Positions 1 to 7,010 of a stretch of DNA of 7,863 bases are shown one piece after another. Both the position numbers and the translations under genes were made by a program. The stretch spans positions 1-7,863 of the forward strand of contig CAZBWH010000104.1 in the NCBI GenBank assembly GCA_964495595.1, read 5' to 3'. The notes beneath the pieces were generated by a model that saw only the letters and a program-made list of their open reading frames with translations, was not told the origin of the DNA and ran no database searches. Origin of the DNA: CALMFQ01 sp964495595 (lineage in GTDB: Bacteria > Pseudomonadota > Gammaproteobacteria > Burkholderiales > SCOH01). Within the stretch, counting starts at the first letter, position 1, and each line of letters begins with the position of its first letter.

Positions 1-55
1 AGGACATCGCCCTTTCACGGCGGTAACCGGGGTTCGAATCCCCGTGGGGACGCCA
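1..55 (+). tRNA. tRNA-Glu (anticodon TTC), 3' part
   Basis: This is the 3' portion of a glutamate tRNA gene cut by the left edge of the window. The anticodon stem is 7-11 with 19-23 and the loop is 12-18, with anticodon TTC at 14-16. The T arm is perfect: CGGGG at 28-32, the TTCGAAT loop at 33-39 and CCCCG at 40-44. The 3' acceptor strand is 45-51, the discriminator base is G52, and the CCA end is encoded at 53-55. The sequence closely resembles E. coli tRNA-Glu. The 5' acceptor strand and most of the D arm lie outside the window. It points toward the 3' end of the convergent hydrolase gene, with about 49 nt between them. Confidence 0.96.
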
Positions 56-104
56 GCTTTGGCTGGCCATGCCTGTTTCTCTTTCCCATCTCCCTGTCGT
101 CCGC

Positions 105-1004
105 TCAGCATCGGCGGAAATGCTGTACCAGCTCATTCGCCATGATGTCGCAGACGCCCGGCGGCAGATCGTGGCCCATGCCCGGCACTTCAACCAGCCG
201 GGCGCCGCGAATCTTGGCGGCGGTATCACGGCCGCAGGCGACGGGCACCAATGGATCTTCCTTGCCGTGAAGCACCAGCGTCGGACGCTCGATGCCCTGC
301 AGTAGCAGGGTGCGGTCGCTTGCACTGGCTACGGCGAGCAATTGCCGCAACACACCCTCAGGATGGATGGATCGTTCCAGCCAGCGGCGGATGCGTGCGC
401 GATGGGCGTCGTCCGACATCGGAAAACCGGGGCTGCCGATGATGCGTACGGTACTGAGATAATGTTCGACCAGACGGTCGCGCTGTTCCAGACGGTAGGC
501 ATGGCTCGGTGGGCGGCTGAGCAAGGCTGCGCGTGCGCGTGGAGTGGGGCCAGGCAGACCGCGGGCGCCGCTGGTGCTCATAATGCTGGACAGGCTAAGT
601 GCCCGCTGAGGTGCGTGTGCGGTCAGCAATTGGGCGATCATGCCGCCCATCGATACTCCTACCACGTGAGCCTGCGGGATGCCTAGCCCGTCGAGCAGCC
701 CCAGCGCATCGTGTGCCATGTCGGCCAGCGAATACGGTGCCTTGACCGGCAGGCGAAGCTTGTGCCGGGCGATTTGCCACAGTATGTTCGGTTTGCCCAG
801 GTGATCGAGGTGGCTCGACAGGCCGATGTCGCGGTTGTCAAAGCGCACGACATGATAGCCATCGGCTGCCAGCGCTTCGCAGAACGGGTCGGGCCAGCCG
901 ATCATCTGCATGCCCAGACCCATGATCAGCAGTACTGCGGGGTGCTGCGGGTTGCCAAAGGTTTCGTATTCGATCTGCAGGCCGTTGCTATGTACGTGAG
1001 GCAT
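105..1004 (-). CDS. alpha/beta hydrolase (RdmC/LipV-like esterase family)
   Basis: A 299-residue alpha/beta-hydrolase-fold enzyme. A likely oxyanion-hole stretch, MGLGMQM, is at about 28-34, followed by the strand and turn RFDNRDIGLS at 54-63. The nucleophile elbow GVSMGG places the catalytic Ser at 118. The likely acid is Asp250 in HGKEDPLVP, and His278 in GMGHDLP completes the triad. A variable cap region lies at about 145-215. There is no signal peptide, so it is probably cytoplasmic. I chose the ATG at 1002-1004 because family homology begins there. A further upstream ATG would add 43 unrelated residues and overlap the aldolase gene. No good Shine-Dalgarno is visible. It lies 46 nt downstream of the aldolase on the same strand, so co-transcription is likely. 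The substrate cannot be read from sequence: families like this include esterases, lactonases and methylesterases. Any link to methylthioribose metabolism is only positional. Confidence 0.9.
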   Translation of the reverse strand: MPHVHSNGLQIEYETFGNPQHPAVLLIMGLGMQMIGWPDPFCEALAADGYHVVRFDNRDIGLSSHLDHLGKPNILWQIARHKLRLPVKAPYSLADMAHDALGLLDGLGIPQAHVVGVSMGGMIAQLLTAHAPQRALSLSSIMSTSGARGLPGPTPRARAALLSRPPSHAYRLEQRDRLVEHYLSTVRIIGSPGFPMSDDAHRARIRRWLERSIHPEGVLRQLLAVASASDRTLLLQGIERPTLVLHGKEDPLVPVACGRDTAAKIRGARLVEVPGMGHDLPPGVCDIMANELVQHFRRC

Positions 1005-1050
1005 GAGGTGTGTTGATGGCTGAAAAGACTTTGAATGTAGCCGATCCGGC

Positions 1051-1695
1051 TCAGTCTTGCGCGTTGGCGCCGTAATGGCAGAATTTTTCCTGCACCCGAG
1101 CCATTTCGTCATCCGGCAGGATAACCGGTTCACCCAGTTGCAGGGCGCGCCAGTACATCTCGCACAGGTTTTCCACTTCGGTGGTCAGTGCCTGTGCCCG
1201 TGGCAGGTCGGTGCCGAGCACCAGCAGGCCGTGGTTGCCGAGCAGGCAGGCCAGTCGGCCGTCGAGCGCCTGCAGGGCGTAATCGGATAATTGCTGGGTG
1301 CCAAAGGTGGCATACGGCGCGCAGCGGATGGTGTGGCCGCCGGCCAGGGCGATCATGTAATGGAATGCCGGTACTTCGCGCCGCAGACAGGCTAGCGTGG
1401 TGGCAAAGCGCGAATGGGTGTGGATGACGGCGCCGATTTCCGGTCGGGCGGCGTAGATGTCGTGATGAAAGCGCCACTCGGACGACGGCTTGCGCAGGCC
1501 TTCGATCTTACCGTTAAAGTCCATAAACACGATGTCGTCCGGCCCGATCTGGTCGTAGGCCATGCCGGACGGGGTGATCAGGTAGCCTTCTCGCCAGCGC
1601 AGGCTGAGATTGCCGGCGCTGCCGTGGTTGATGCCTTGGGCGTTGAGCTGCAGCGCGCTGTCGATCAGCGATTGGCGGGCCTGGGTTTCGGTCAT
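1051..1695 (-). CDS. class II aldolase, FucA-like (probable 5-methylthioribulose-/5-deoxyribulose-1-phosphate aldolase)
   Basis: A 214-residue protein resembling E. coli L-fuculose-1-phosphate aldolase (FucA, 215 aa) over its whole length. The zinc and catalytic set is intact: Glu73 in SSEWRFH, His92 and His94 in IHTHS, His155 in GNHGL, Tyr113 in FHYMIA, and a C-terminal Tyr208 matching FucA Tyr209. The phosphate-binding stretches GSAGNLS (25-31) and TPSG (41-44) are also present. Such enzymes cleave a ketose-1-phosphate into DHAP and an aldehyde. Because the gene follows mtnA, the likely substrates are 5-methylthioribulose-1-phosphate and/or 5-deoxyribulose-1-phosphate, as for Ald2 of the DHAP shunt; this is inference. 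No fucose or rhamnose genes are nearby. MtnB dehydratase belongs to the same superfamily, but the HYMIA and APYATFG motifs are aldolase-like. The start is supported by a GAGGAA Shine-Dalgarno 5 nt upstream. Confidence 0.9.
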   Translation of the reverse strand: MTETQARQSLIDSALQLNAQGINHGSAGNLSLRWREGYLITPSGMAYDQIGPDDIVFMDFNGKIEGLRKPSSEWRFHHDIYAARPEIGAVIHTHSRFATTLACLRREVPAFHYMIALAGGHTIRCAPYATFGTQQLSDYALQALDGRLACLLGNHGLLVLGTDLPRAQALTTEVENLCEMYWRALQLGEPVILPDDEMARVQEKFCHYGANAQD

Positions 1696-1700
1696 GTTAT

Positions 1701-1706
1701 TTCCTC
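1701..1706 (-). promoter_or_regulatory. Shine-Dalgarno of the aldolase gene
   Basis: On the minus strand this reads GAGGAA, 5 nt upstream of the aldolase ATG. It is the clearest ribosome binding site in the window and fixes that start. It begins two bases outside the large inverted repeat at 1708-1822, so folding of that repeat in the mRNA would bring a stem close to this site. Confidence 0.75.
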
Positions 1707-1707
1707 A

Positions 1708-1822
1708 AAAGCTAAAACCTTGAACCAGAGAGAGCACAGAGAAAAGCGCTCCAATGAGAAAATTCTCGACAAGGTTTTTCTCTGTGTTCTCTGTGCTCTC
1801 TGTGGTTCAAGATTTTGGCTTT
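1708..1822. repeat. inverted repeat made of 9-bp CTCTGTGnT units between mtnA and the aldolase
   Basis: The arm at 1708-1742 is the reverse complement of 1788-1822 at 32 of 35 positions, with a 45-nt spacer. Two of the three mismatches are transitions. The right side carries three tandem 9-bp units of the form CTCTGTGnT at 1780-1788, 1789-1797 and 1798-1806; the left arm carries about two on the other strand. The right arm overlaps the last codons and TGA stop of mtnA (1807-1822), and the left arm ends two bases from the aldolase ribosome binding site. From general recollection, similar GAGCACAGAGAACACAGAG strings are dispersed in many proteobacterial genomes and show up as HREHRE in spurious translations. 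There is no T-tract, so it is not a standard intrinsic terminator. Confidence 0.85.
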
Positions 1823-2901
1823 CGCTCCGGGAACAGCCCCAGCAACCCGGCCTCGCTCGCCAGGCAGACGCCGCGTTCGGTGATCAGGCCGGTCACCAGC
1901 CGGGCCGGGGTGACGTCGAAGCCGGGGTTCAGGGCGGTAGTGCCGGCCGGTGCCAACAGCACTTCGCGCAGTTCGCCGCTGCGATCCAGCCCCTTGATGC
2001 GCAGCACTTCGTCGGCGTTGCGTTCTTCGATCGGAATCTGCCGACCGTCGGCCAGTTGCCAGTCGATGGTGGGGGAGGGCAGACCGACGTAGAACGGCAC
2101 GCCATTGTCGGCGGCGGCCAGCGCTTTCAGGTAGGTGCCGATCTTGTTGCATACGTCGCCGTTGCGGGTGGTGCGGTCGCTGCCGACGATCACCAGATCG
2201 ACCCGGCCGTGTTGCATCAGATGGCCGCCGGTGTTGTCGGCAATCAGCGTGTGCGGTACGCCGTGCTGGCCCAGTTCCCACGCGGTCAGGCTGGCGCCCT
2301 GGTTGCGCGGCCGGGTTTCGTCGACCCATACCTGCAGCGGTATGCCGGCATCGTGCGCGGCGTAAACCGGCGCCAGTGCGGTGCCCCAGTCCACCGTCGC
2401 CAGCCAGCCTGCGTTGCAGTGGGTGAGAATCTGCACCGGCCGTTGCCTGGTTTGCCAGATGGCCTCGATCAGCGCCTTGCCGTGCTGGCCGATCGCTTGA
2501 TTCAGCGTGACATCTTCATCGGCAATGGCGGCTGCTTCGTGCCAGGCAGCGGCGGCACGCCGGGATGGCGGCAGCGGCGCAACGTGCCCGGCCACGCGCT
2601 GCAGCCCCCAGCGCAGATTGACCGCCGTGGGCCGGGTGGCCAGCAGCATTGCCTGCGCCTGCTGCCATCCGGCATCGCTGGCATCGTGCTGCAAGGCCAG
2701 CGCCAGGCCGTAGGCTCCGGTGGCTCCGATCAGTGGCGCGCCGCGCACGGCCATGTCGCGGATTGCCGCTGCCACCGCCTCCGCGCTATCCAGACGCAGG
2801 ATGACGAACCGGTGCGGCAACTGGCGCTGGTCGATGACTTCGATGGATCGGCCATCCGGATGGGGCCAGAGGGTGCGGTAGGGGCGGTTGGCGACAAGCA
2901 T
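1807..2901 (-). CDS. mtnA: S-methyl-5-thioribose-1-phosphate isomerase
   Basis: A 364-residue MtnA, the usual length for the bacterial enzyme and related to the eIF2B alpha/beta/delta family. It converts 5-methylthioribose-1-phosphate to 5-methylthioribulose-1-phosphate, and in some bacteria also handles the 5-deoxyribose analogue. Visible signatures in order: RGAPLIGATGAYG (53-65), THCNAG with the catalytic Cys162, ETRPRNQGASLTAWEL (195-210), GSDR with the catalytic Asp242, NGDVCNKIGTY (247-257) and NPGFDVTP (325-332). I chose the ATG at 2899-2901 because it is the only start codon next to the conserved N-terminus and it leaves a family-typical length. No clear Shine-Dalgarno precedes it. 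It is divergent from dnaE and is the first gene of a minus-strand cluster with the aldolase and hydrolase. The last codons (KPKS and stop) lie inside the downstream inverted repeat, suggesting the natural 3' end was replaced or trimmed. Confidence 0.96.
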   Translation of the reverse strand: MLVANRPYRTLWPHPDGRSIEVIDQRQLPHRFVILRLDSAEAVAAAIRDMAVRGAPLIGATGAYGLALALQHDASDAGWQQAQAMLLATRPTAVNLRWGLQRVAGHVAPLPPSRRAAAAWHEAAAIADEDVTLNQAIGQHGKALIEAIWQTRQRPVQILTHCNAGWLATVDWGTALAPVYAAHDAGIPLQVWVDETRPRNQGASLTAWELGQHGVPHTLIADNTGGHLMQHGRVDLVIVGSDRTTRNGDVCNKIGTYLKALAAADNGVPFYVGLPSPTIDWQLADGRQIPIEERNADEVLRIKGLDRSGELREVLLAPAGTTALNPGFDVTPARLVTGLITERGVCLASEAGLLGLFPERKPKS

Positions 2902-2953
2902 GATAACAGGGCAGAAGGCAGAGCAAGACGCGCATTGTGCCAGACTTGAGGGC

Positions 2954-3031
2954 CATCTGGCTGCAGGCCGCTCTGGTATTGGCCTGCAGGCCGGGCTGCG
3001 AGCCAGTACCAGAGCGGCCTGCAGACGGATG
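2954..3031. repeat. large hairpin containing copy 1 of a 64-nt palindromic element (core 2961-3024)
   Basis: The arms 2961-2983 and 3002-3024 pair over 23 bp with a single G-T wobble, closing an 18-nt loop. After one mismatch (2960/3025) pairing resumes for six more pairs, one a wobble, out to 2954/3031. The core begins CTGCAG and ends CTGCAG, and the 12-bp palindrome GGCCTGCAGGCC lies at 2981-2992, across the end of the left arm and the loop. The 64-nt core matches 7011-7074 at 52 of 64 positions in the same orientation. It lies between the divergent mtnA and dnaE genes. There is no T-run on either side, so a rho-independent terminator is unlikely. It resembles REP/MITE-type dispersed repeats in form, but I do not recognise the family. 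Confidence 0.88.
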
Positions 3032-3059
3032 CTCATAGCCGGGCGGGGGCAATATCGAC

Positions 3060-3065
3060 TAGAAT
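3060..3065 (+). promoter_or_regulatory. candidate -10 box of dnaE
   Basis: TAGAAT matches the sigma-70 -10 consensus at five of six positions and ends 7 nt before the dnaE ATG. If used, transcription would begin at about 3071-3073, giving a leaderless or nearly leaderless mRNA. That would fit the absence of a Shine-Dalgarno before dnaE. No convincing -35 hexamer is seen at the right spacing, so this is tentative. Confidence 0.35.
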
Positions 3066-3072
3066 CCCGCCG

Positions 3073-6000
3073 ATGAATACTCCTGATTTCGTCCACCTGC
3101 GCCTGCACTCCGAATTCTCCATTGCCGATGGCATCGTCCGTATCGACGACGCGGTTGACCGCGCCAAGGCCGACAGCATGCCGGCGCTGGGGATTTCCGA
3201 TCTGTCCAACCTGTTCGGCATGGTCAAGTTTTACAAGGCCTGTCGTGGCAACGGCATCAAGCCGGTGATTGGCTGCGATGTCTGGATCGAGAACGAAACC
3301 GACCGCGACAAGCCATTCCGTACCTTGCTGATCTGCCGCAACCGGGCCGGCTACGGCCGCTTGTGCGAATTGCTGACCGACGGCTACCGCACCAACCAAT
3401 ACCGCGGCCGGGCCGAGCTGAAAAAATCCTGGCTGGAGCAGGGCGACAACAGCGGGCTGCTGGCCTTGTCCGGCGCGCACCTGGGCGATGTCGGCATGGC
3501 ACTGGTGGCCGGCAATGTCGACTCGGCGCGGCGCCACGCGCAGTGGTGGGCCGGACTGTTTCCCGATGCGTTTTACCTTGAGCTGCAACGGGTGGCACAG
3601 CCCGGCGTAGAGGGATGCGTGCAGGGAGCGGTGGCGCTGGCGGCGGAGCTGGGCTTGCCGGTGGTGGCCACCCATCCGATCCAGTTCATGGCGCCGGACG
3701 ATTTCAAGGCGCACGAAGCGCGGGTGTGCATTGCCGAAGGCTATGTGCTGGGCGACAAGCGCCGGCCGAAGCATTTTACCGAAGAGCAGCATTTTCTCTC
3801 CCGCGAGGCGATGCGGGCCAAGTTTGCCGATCTTCCCAGTGCGCTGACCAACACGGTGGAAATCGCCAAACGCTGCAATCTGACCGTGCAGCTGGGCAAG
3901 AATTTCCTGCCACTGTTTCCAACTCCGGACGGCATGACTCTGGACGACTATCTTGTGTTGCGCGCCAGACAGGGGCTGGAGGAGCGGCTGGCCAAGCTGT
4001 ATCCAGATGCCGCGCAGCGCGAGCAGAAACGGCCGGAGTTCGAGGCACGGCTCAAGTTCGAAACCGATACCATCGTCCAGATGGGGTTTCCCGGTTACTT
4101 CCTGATCGTGGCCGACTTCATCAACTGGGCCAAGCACAACGGTTGCCCGGTGGGGCCGGGGCGTGGCTCGGGGGCCGGCTCGCTGGTGGCGTTCTCGCTG
4201 GGCATTACCGACATCAACCCGCTGGATTACGCACTGCTGTTCGAGCGGTTCCTGAATCCGGAGCGGGTGTCGATGCCCGACTTCGATATCGACTTCTGCC
4301 AGGATAACCGCTGGCGGGTGATCGAATACGTGCGCAACCATTACGGCGTCGATGCGGTGTCGCAGATCGTCACCTTCGGCACCATGGCCGCCAAGGCGGT
4401 GGTGCGCGACGTCGGCCGGGTGCTCGATCTGCCGTATGGCTTCGTCGACAGCATTTCCAAGCTGATCCCCGCCGCACCGGGCAAGCAGTATTCGCTCGAC
4501 GATGCGGTGGAGATGGAGCCGCAGTTGAAAGAGCGGCTGGCGAACGAAGAAGAAATCCAGGAGCTGTGGGCGCTGGCCAAAAAGCTGGAAGGCATGACCC
4601 GCAACGTCGGCATGCACGCCGGCGGGGTGTTGATCGCACCGGGCAAAATCACCGATTTCTGCCCGCTGTATCAGGCGCAGGGCGAAGATGCCAACCCGGT
4701 CAGCCAATTCGACAAGGACGACGTCGAGCAGATCGGCCTGGTGAAATTCGACTTTCTCGGCCTGCGCAACCTGACGATCATTGATCTGGCGGTGCGTTAC
4801 ATCAAAGACCTCGATCCGGCCTTCAACACCGACCTGAACACCATGCCGTTCACCGACCCTGCGGCATACCAGGTGCTGAAAGACGCCAACACCACCGCAG
4901 TGTTCCAGCTGGAGTCGGAAGGCATGAAACGGCTGCTGGAAAAACTCAAGCCCGACCGCTTCGAAGACATCATCGCGGTACTGGCGCTGTATCGCCCCGG
5001 CCCCTTGGGCTCCGGCATGGTGGACGACTTCATCCTGCGTAAAGCCGGCAAGCAGACCATCGACTATTTTCACCCCGACCTGACCAAGTGTCTGGAGCCG
5101 ACCTACGGCGTGATCGTGTATCAAGAGCAGGTGATGCAGATCTCACAGATCATCGGCGGCTACACCCTGGGTGGTGCCGACATGCTGCGCCGGGCAATGG
5201 GCAAGAAAAAGCCCGAGGAAATGGCCAAGCACCGCGCCACCATTGCCGACGGCGCCAGGGAAAAAGGCTACGATCCGGCGCTGGCCGAACAATTGTTCGA
5301 CCTGATGACCAAGTTCGCCGAATACGGCTTCAACAAATCGCACACCGCAGCGTACGCGGTGGTGTCGTACCAGACCGCCTGGCTGAAAGCGCACCACTGT
5401 GCCGCATTCATGGCGGCGACCATGTCATCCGAACTGGACAACACCGACCAGCTGCGCGTGTTCTACGAAGACGTTCTGGCCAACCGGCTGACCATGTTGC
5501 CGCCAGACGTGAACCAGAGCTGCTACCGCTTTGTGCCGGTATCGCGCAAGGCAATCCGCTACGCCCTGGGCGCCATCAAGGGCACCGGCGAAGCAGCGGT
5601 TGAGCACATCGTTGCCGAACGCGCCAAAAATGGCCCGTTCAAGGACCTGTTCGATTTCTGCAAGCGCACCGATAAACGCATGGTCAACAAGCGGGCGATC
5701 GAAGCGCTGATCCGTGGTGGCGCATTCGACAGCATCGACGACCACCGCGCCCGGTTGCTGGCCAACGTGCAACTGGCGCTCGACCAGGCCGAACAGCTAG
5801 CCAGCAACGCCAATCAGGGCGGGCTGTTCGACATGTTCGACGACCTCGCCCCGGCCATCGAAATGGTCGATTGCCGCCGCTGGGATACCATCCAGCGGCT
5901 GGCGGAAGAAAAACTGGCCATCGGCTACTACCTCTCCGGCCACCCGTTCGAAGGCTACGCCCCGGAAGTGCGCGGCTTCATCAAACAGCAGCTCAATCGG

Positions 6001-6507
6001 CTGAACACCTCAAAAGACCTGCAATGGCTGACCGGCGTGGTGCTGGAAGTCCGGGTCAAGCAAACCCAGCGCGGCAGGATGGCCTTCATCAAGCTGGACG
6101 ATGCCAGCGGCCAGGTTGAGGTATCGGTGTTTTCCGAGCTGTTCGACGCCTGCCGCAACAAACTCAAGGAAGACGCCTTGCTGGTGATCGAAGCCAAGGT
6201 GACTTACGACGACTACAGCGGTGGCAACCGCATCGTTGCCGACAAGGTGCTCGATCTGGCCGAAGCCCGCAGCCGGTTTGCCAAAAAGCTGGCGCTGAAA
6301 CTGGACGGCCAGGCCGACAGCAGCAAGCTACGCAGCCTGCTCGACCCCTACCGTGACGAAGGCTGCCCGGTCAGCATCGACTACCGCAACGCCAACGCCC
6401 AATGCGAACTGCTGCTCGGCCCGCAATGGCGGGTCTCGCTGCAAAAGGAACTGCTCGACCTGCTCAAGGCCTGGCTGGGCGATGATGCGGTGAAAGTGCA
6501 GTATTGA
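3073..6507 (+). CDS. dnaE: DNA polymerase III subunit alpha
   Basis: A 1144-residue replicative polymerase alpha subunit (E. coli DnaE is 1160 aa). The N-terminal PHP domain starts with HLRLHSEFS (8-16). In ALGISDLSN (38-46) the His expected of metal-binding PHP domains is Leu, as in other proteobacterial DnaE proteins, so proofreading is presumably done by a separate epsilon subunit. The PolIII palm includes GPGRGSGAGSLVAF (361-374) and the catalytic acidic motif PDFDIDF (402-408). The third catalytic Asp is D560 in KFDFLGL, matching E. coli D555. Next come GFNKSHTAAYA (752-762), a helix-hairpin-helix at GAIKGTGEAAVEHI (833-846), a clamp-binding pentapeptide QGGLF (915-919), an OB fold (about 985-1065) and the C-terminal tau-binding region. 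The start at 3073 coincides with the start of family homology. Its 3' end converges on a small exported-protein gene 17 nt away. Confidence 0.98.
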   Translation: MNTPDFVHLRLHSEFSIADGIVRIDDAVDRAKADSMPALGISDLSNLFGMVKFYKACRGNGIKPVIGCDVWIENETDRDKPFRTLLICRNRAGYGRLCELLTDGYRTNQYRGRAELKKSWLEQGDNSGLLALSGAHLGDVGMALVAGNVDSARRHAQWWAGLFPDAFYLELQRVAQPGVEGCVQGAVALAAELGLPVVATHPIQFMAPDDFKAHEARVCIAEGYVLGDKRRPKHFTEEQHFLSREAMRAKFADLPSALTNTVEIAKRCNLTVQLGKNFLPLFPTPDGMTLDDYLVLRARQGLEERLAKLYPDAAQREQKRPEFEARLKFETDTIVQMGFPGYFLIVADFINWAKHNGCPVGPGRGSGAGSLVAFSLGITDINPLDYALLFERFLNPERVSMPDFDIDFCQDNRWRVIEYVRNHYGVDAVSQIVTFGTMAAKAVVRDVGRVLDLPYGFVDSISKLIPAAPGKQYSLDDAVEMEPQLKERLANEEEIQELWALAKKLEGMTRNVGMHAGGVLIAPGKITDFCPLYQAQGEDANPVSQFDKDDVEQIGLVKFDFLGLRNLTIIDLAVRYIKDLDPAFNTDLNTMPFTDPAAYQVLKDANTTAVFQLESEGMKRLLEKLKPDRFEDIIAVLALYRPGPLGSGMVDDFILRKAGKQTIDYFHPDLTKCLEPTYGVIVYQEQVMQISQIIGGYTLGGADMLRRAMGKKKPEEMAKHRATIADGAREKGYDPALAEQLFDLMTKFAEYGFNKSHTAAYAVVSYQTAWLKAHHCAAFMAATMSSELDNTDQLRVFYEDVLANRLTMLPPDVNQSCYRFVPVSRKAIRYALGAIKGTGEAAVEHIVAERAKNGPFKDLFDFCKRTDKRMVNKRAIEALIRGGAFDSIDDHRARLLANVQLALDQAEQLASNANQGGLFDMFDDLAPAIEMVDCRRWDTIQRLAEEKLAIGYYLSGHPFEGYAPEVRGFIKQQLNRLNTSKDLQWLTGVVLEVRVKQTQRGRMAFIKLDDASGQVEVSVFSELFDACRNKLKEDALLVIEAKVTYDDYSGGNRIVADKVLDLAEARSRFAKKLALKLDGQADSSKLRSLLDPYRDEGCPVSIDYRNANAQCELLLGPQWRVSLQKELLDLLKAWLGDDAVKVQY

Positions 6508-6524
6508 TCTGGCCTGAAGACGGT

Positions 6525-6863
6525 TTAATTTTTCAGCACTTCCTTCGCCTGTTCGGCTGTCTTGCCGGCGGCGTCCTTGACCTTGTCGGCGACTTCCTTC
6601 GCTGTTTCCGTAACCGTCCCGGCGGCAGCTTTGGCGCCTTCGGCCACCTTGGTGCCGGTGGCTTTGGCTGCGTCGGCGGCTGCCTGCCCGGTTGATCTGG
6701 CGGCAGCTGCGGCGTGGCTGGCAGCTACTTTGGCGGCGTCGATGGCTTGCTGCGCCGATTGGCGGGCGTCATCCAGCGGCTTGGTCGCCGGTTCGGCGTC
6801 GGCGGCGGAGAGGGCGGACAAGGCCAGCAGCAGGCTGCCCAGCAGTGCGGGAGAGCGGGTCAT
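6525..6863 (-). CDS. small exported Ala/Lys-rich helical protein (LEA/apolipoprotein-like repeats)
   Basis: A 112-residue hypothetical protein. The N-terminus looks like a Sec signal peptide: MTR, a hydrophobic stretch at 7-20, and a probable cut after ADA at 21-23. There is no lipobox Cys, so the mature protein (about 89 residues) should be soluble in the periplasm. The mature part is almost wholly Ala, Lys, Glu, Thr and Asp with no Cys, Trp or Tyr. AAK and ETAKE-type motifs recur roughly every 11 residues (for example AAKATG, AEGAKAAAG, TETAKEVADKVKD, TAEQAKEV). This pattern predicts a long amphipathic helix as in group 3 LEA proteins, and short-motif similarity to many unrelated helical proteins is expected. 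I chose the ATG at 6861-6863 because the signal peptide starts there, with AAGGAA about 11 nt upstream. It is convergent with dnaE. Function is unknown; protection of envelope proteins under stress is only a guess. Confidence 0.78.
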   Translation of the reverse strand: MTRSPALLGSLLLALSALSAADAEPATKPLDDARQSAQQAIDAAKVAASHAAAAARSTGQAAADAAKATGTKVAEGAKAAAGTVTETAKEVADKVKDAAGKTAEQAKEVLKN

Positions 6864-7010
6864 GATGAGGCGGGTTCCTTGAGTCACGGTTAACCAGTCA
6901 CTATTTTGTCGATCAACCCGCAGCGGACGCAAGCCTGCGTTTTCCCACTGGCGCAGCCGATCGGTCTCAAGCCCGACAGGCAGCCAGGCCAGGCTGCCCC
7001 GCGCCCCGGC

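Noticed and set aside
1..104. tRNA-Glu 3' end as an integration site for a mobile element
   Set aside because: No integrase, no second copy of the tRNA 3' end, and only ordinary chromosomal genes follow.
1005..1133. Longer 342-residue start for the alpha/beta hydrolase
   Set aside because: It would overlap the aldolase 3' end by 83 nt and add residues with no family similarity. The ATG at 1004 fits the family length.
1051..1695. Reading the aldolase as MtnB (methylthioribulose-1-phosphate dehydratase)
   Set aside because: The neighbour mtnA makes this tempting, but the sequence follows FucA closely, including Tyr113 in HYMIA, APYATFG and the C-terminal Tyr.
1780..1806. Tandem 9-bp units as a start of a CRISPR array
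   Set aside because: The units abut directly with no spacers and are far too short.
2922..2942. Possible sigma-54 promoter for mtnA (TGGCAC then TTGCT on the minus strand)
   Set aside because: The spacer between the two parts is 10 nt instead of the about 5 nt needed.
1414..2949. A 511-codon plus-strand open frame opposite the aldolase and mtnA genes
   Set aside because: It lies antisense to two strongly supported genes, resembles no protein family, and reads through the CTCTGTGnT repeat. High GC content makes such long antisense frames common.
2902..5124. Very long minus-strand open frame that extends mtnA upstream through dnaE
   Set aside because: MtnA homology begins exactly at the ATG at 2901. 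The extension is the antisense of dnaE plus the hairpin region and is His/Gln/Arg-rich noise.
6508..6524. Bidirectional terminator between dnaE and the convergent small gene
   Set aside because: The 17-nt gap contains no inverted repeat and no T-tract.
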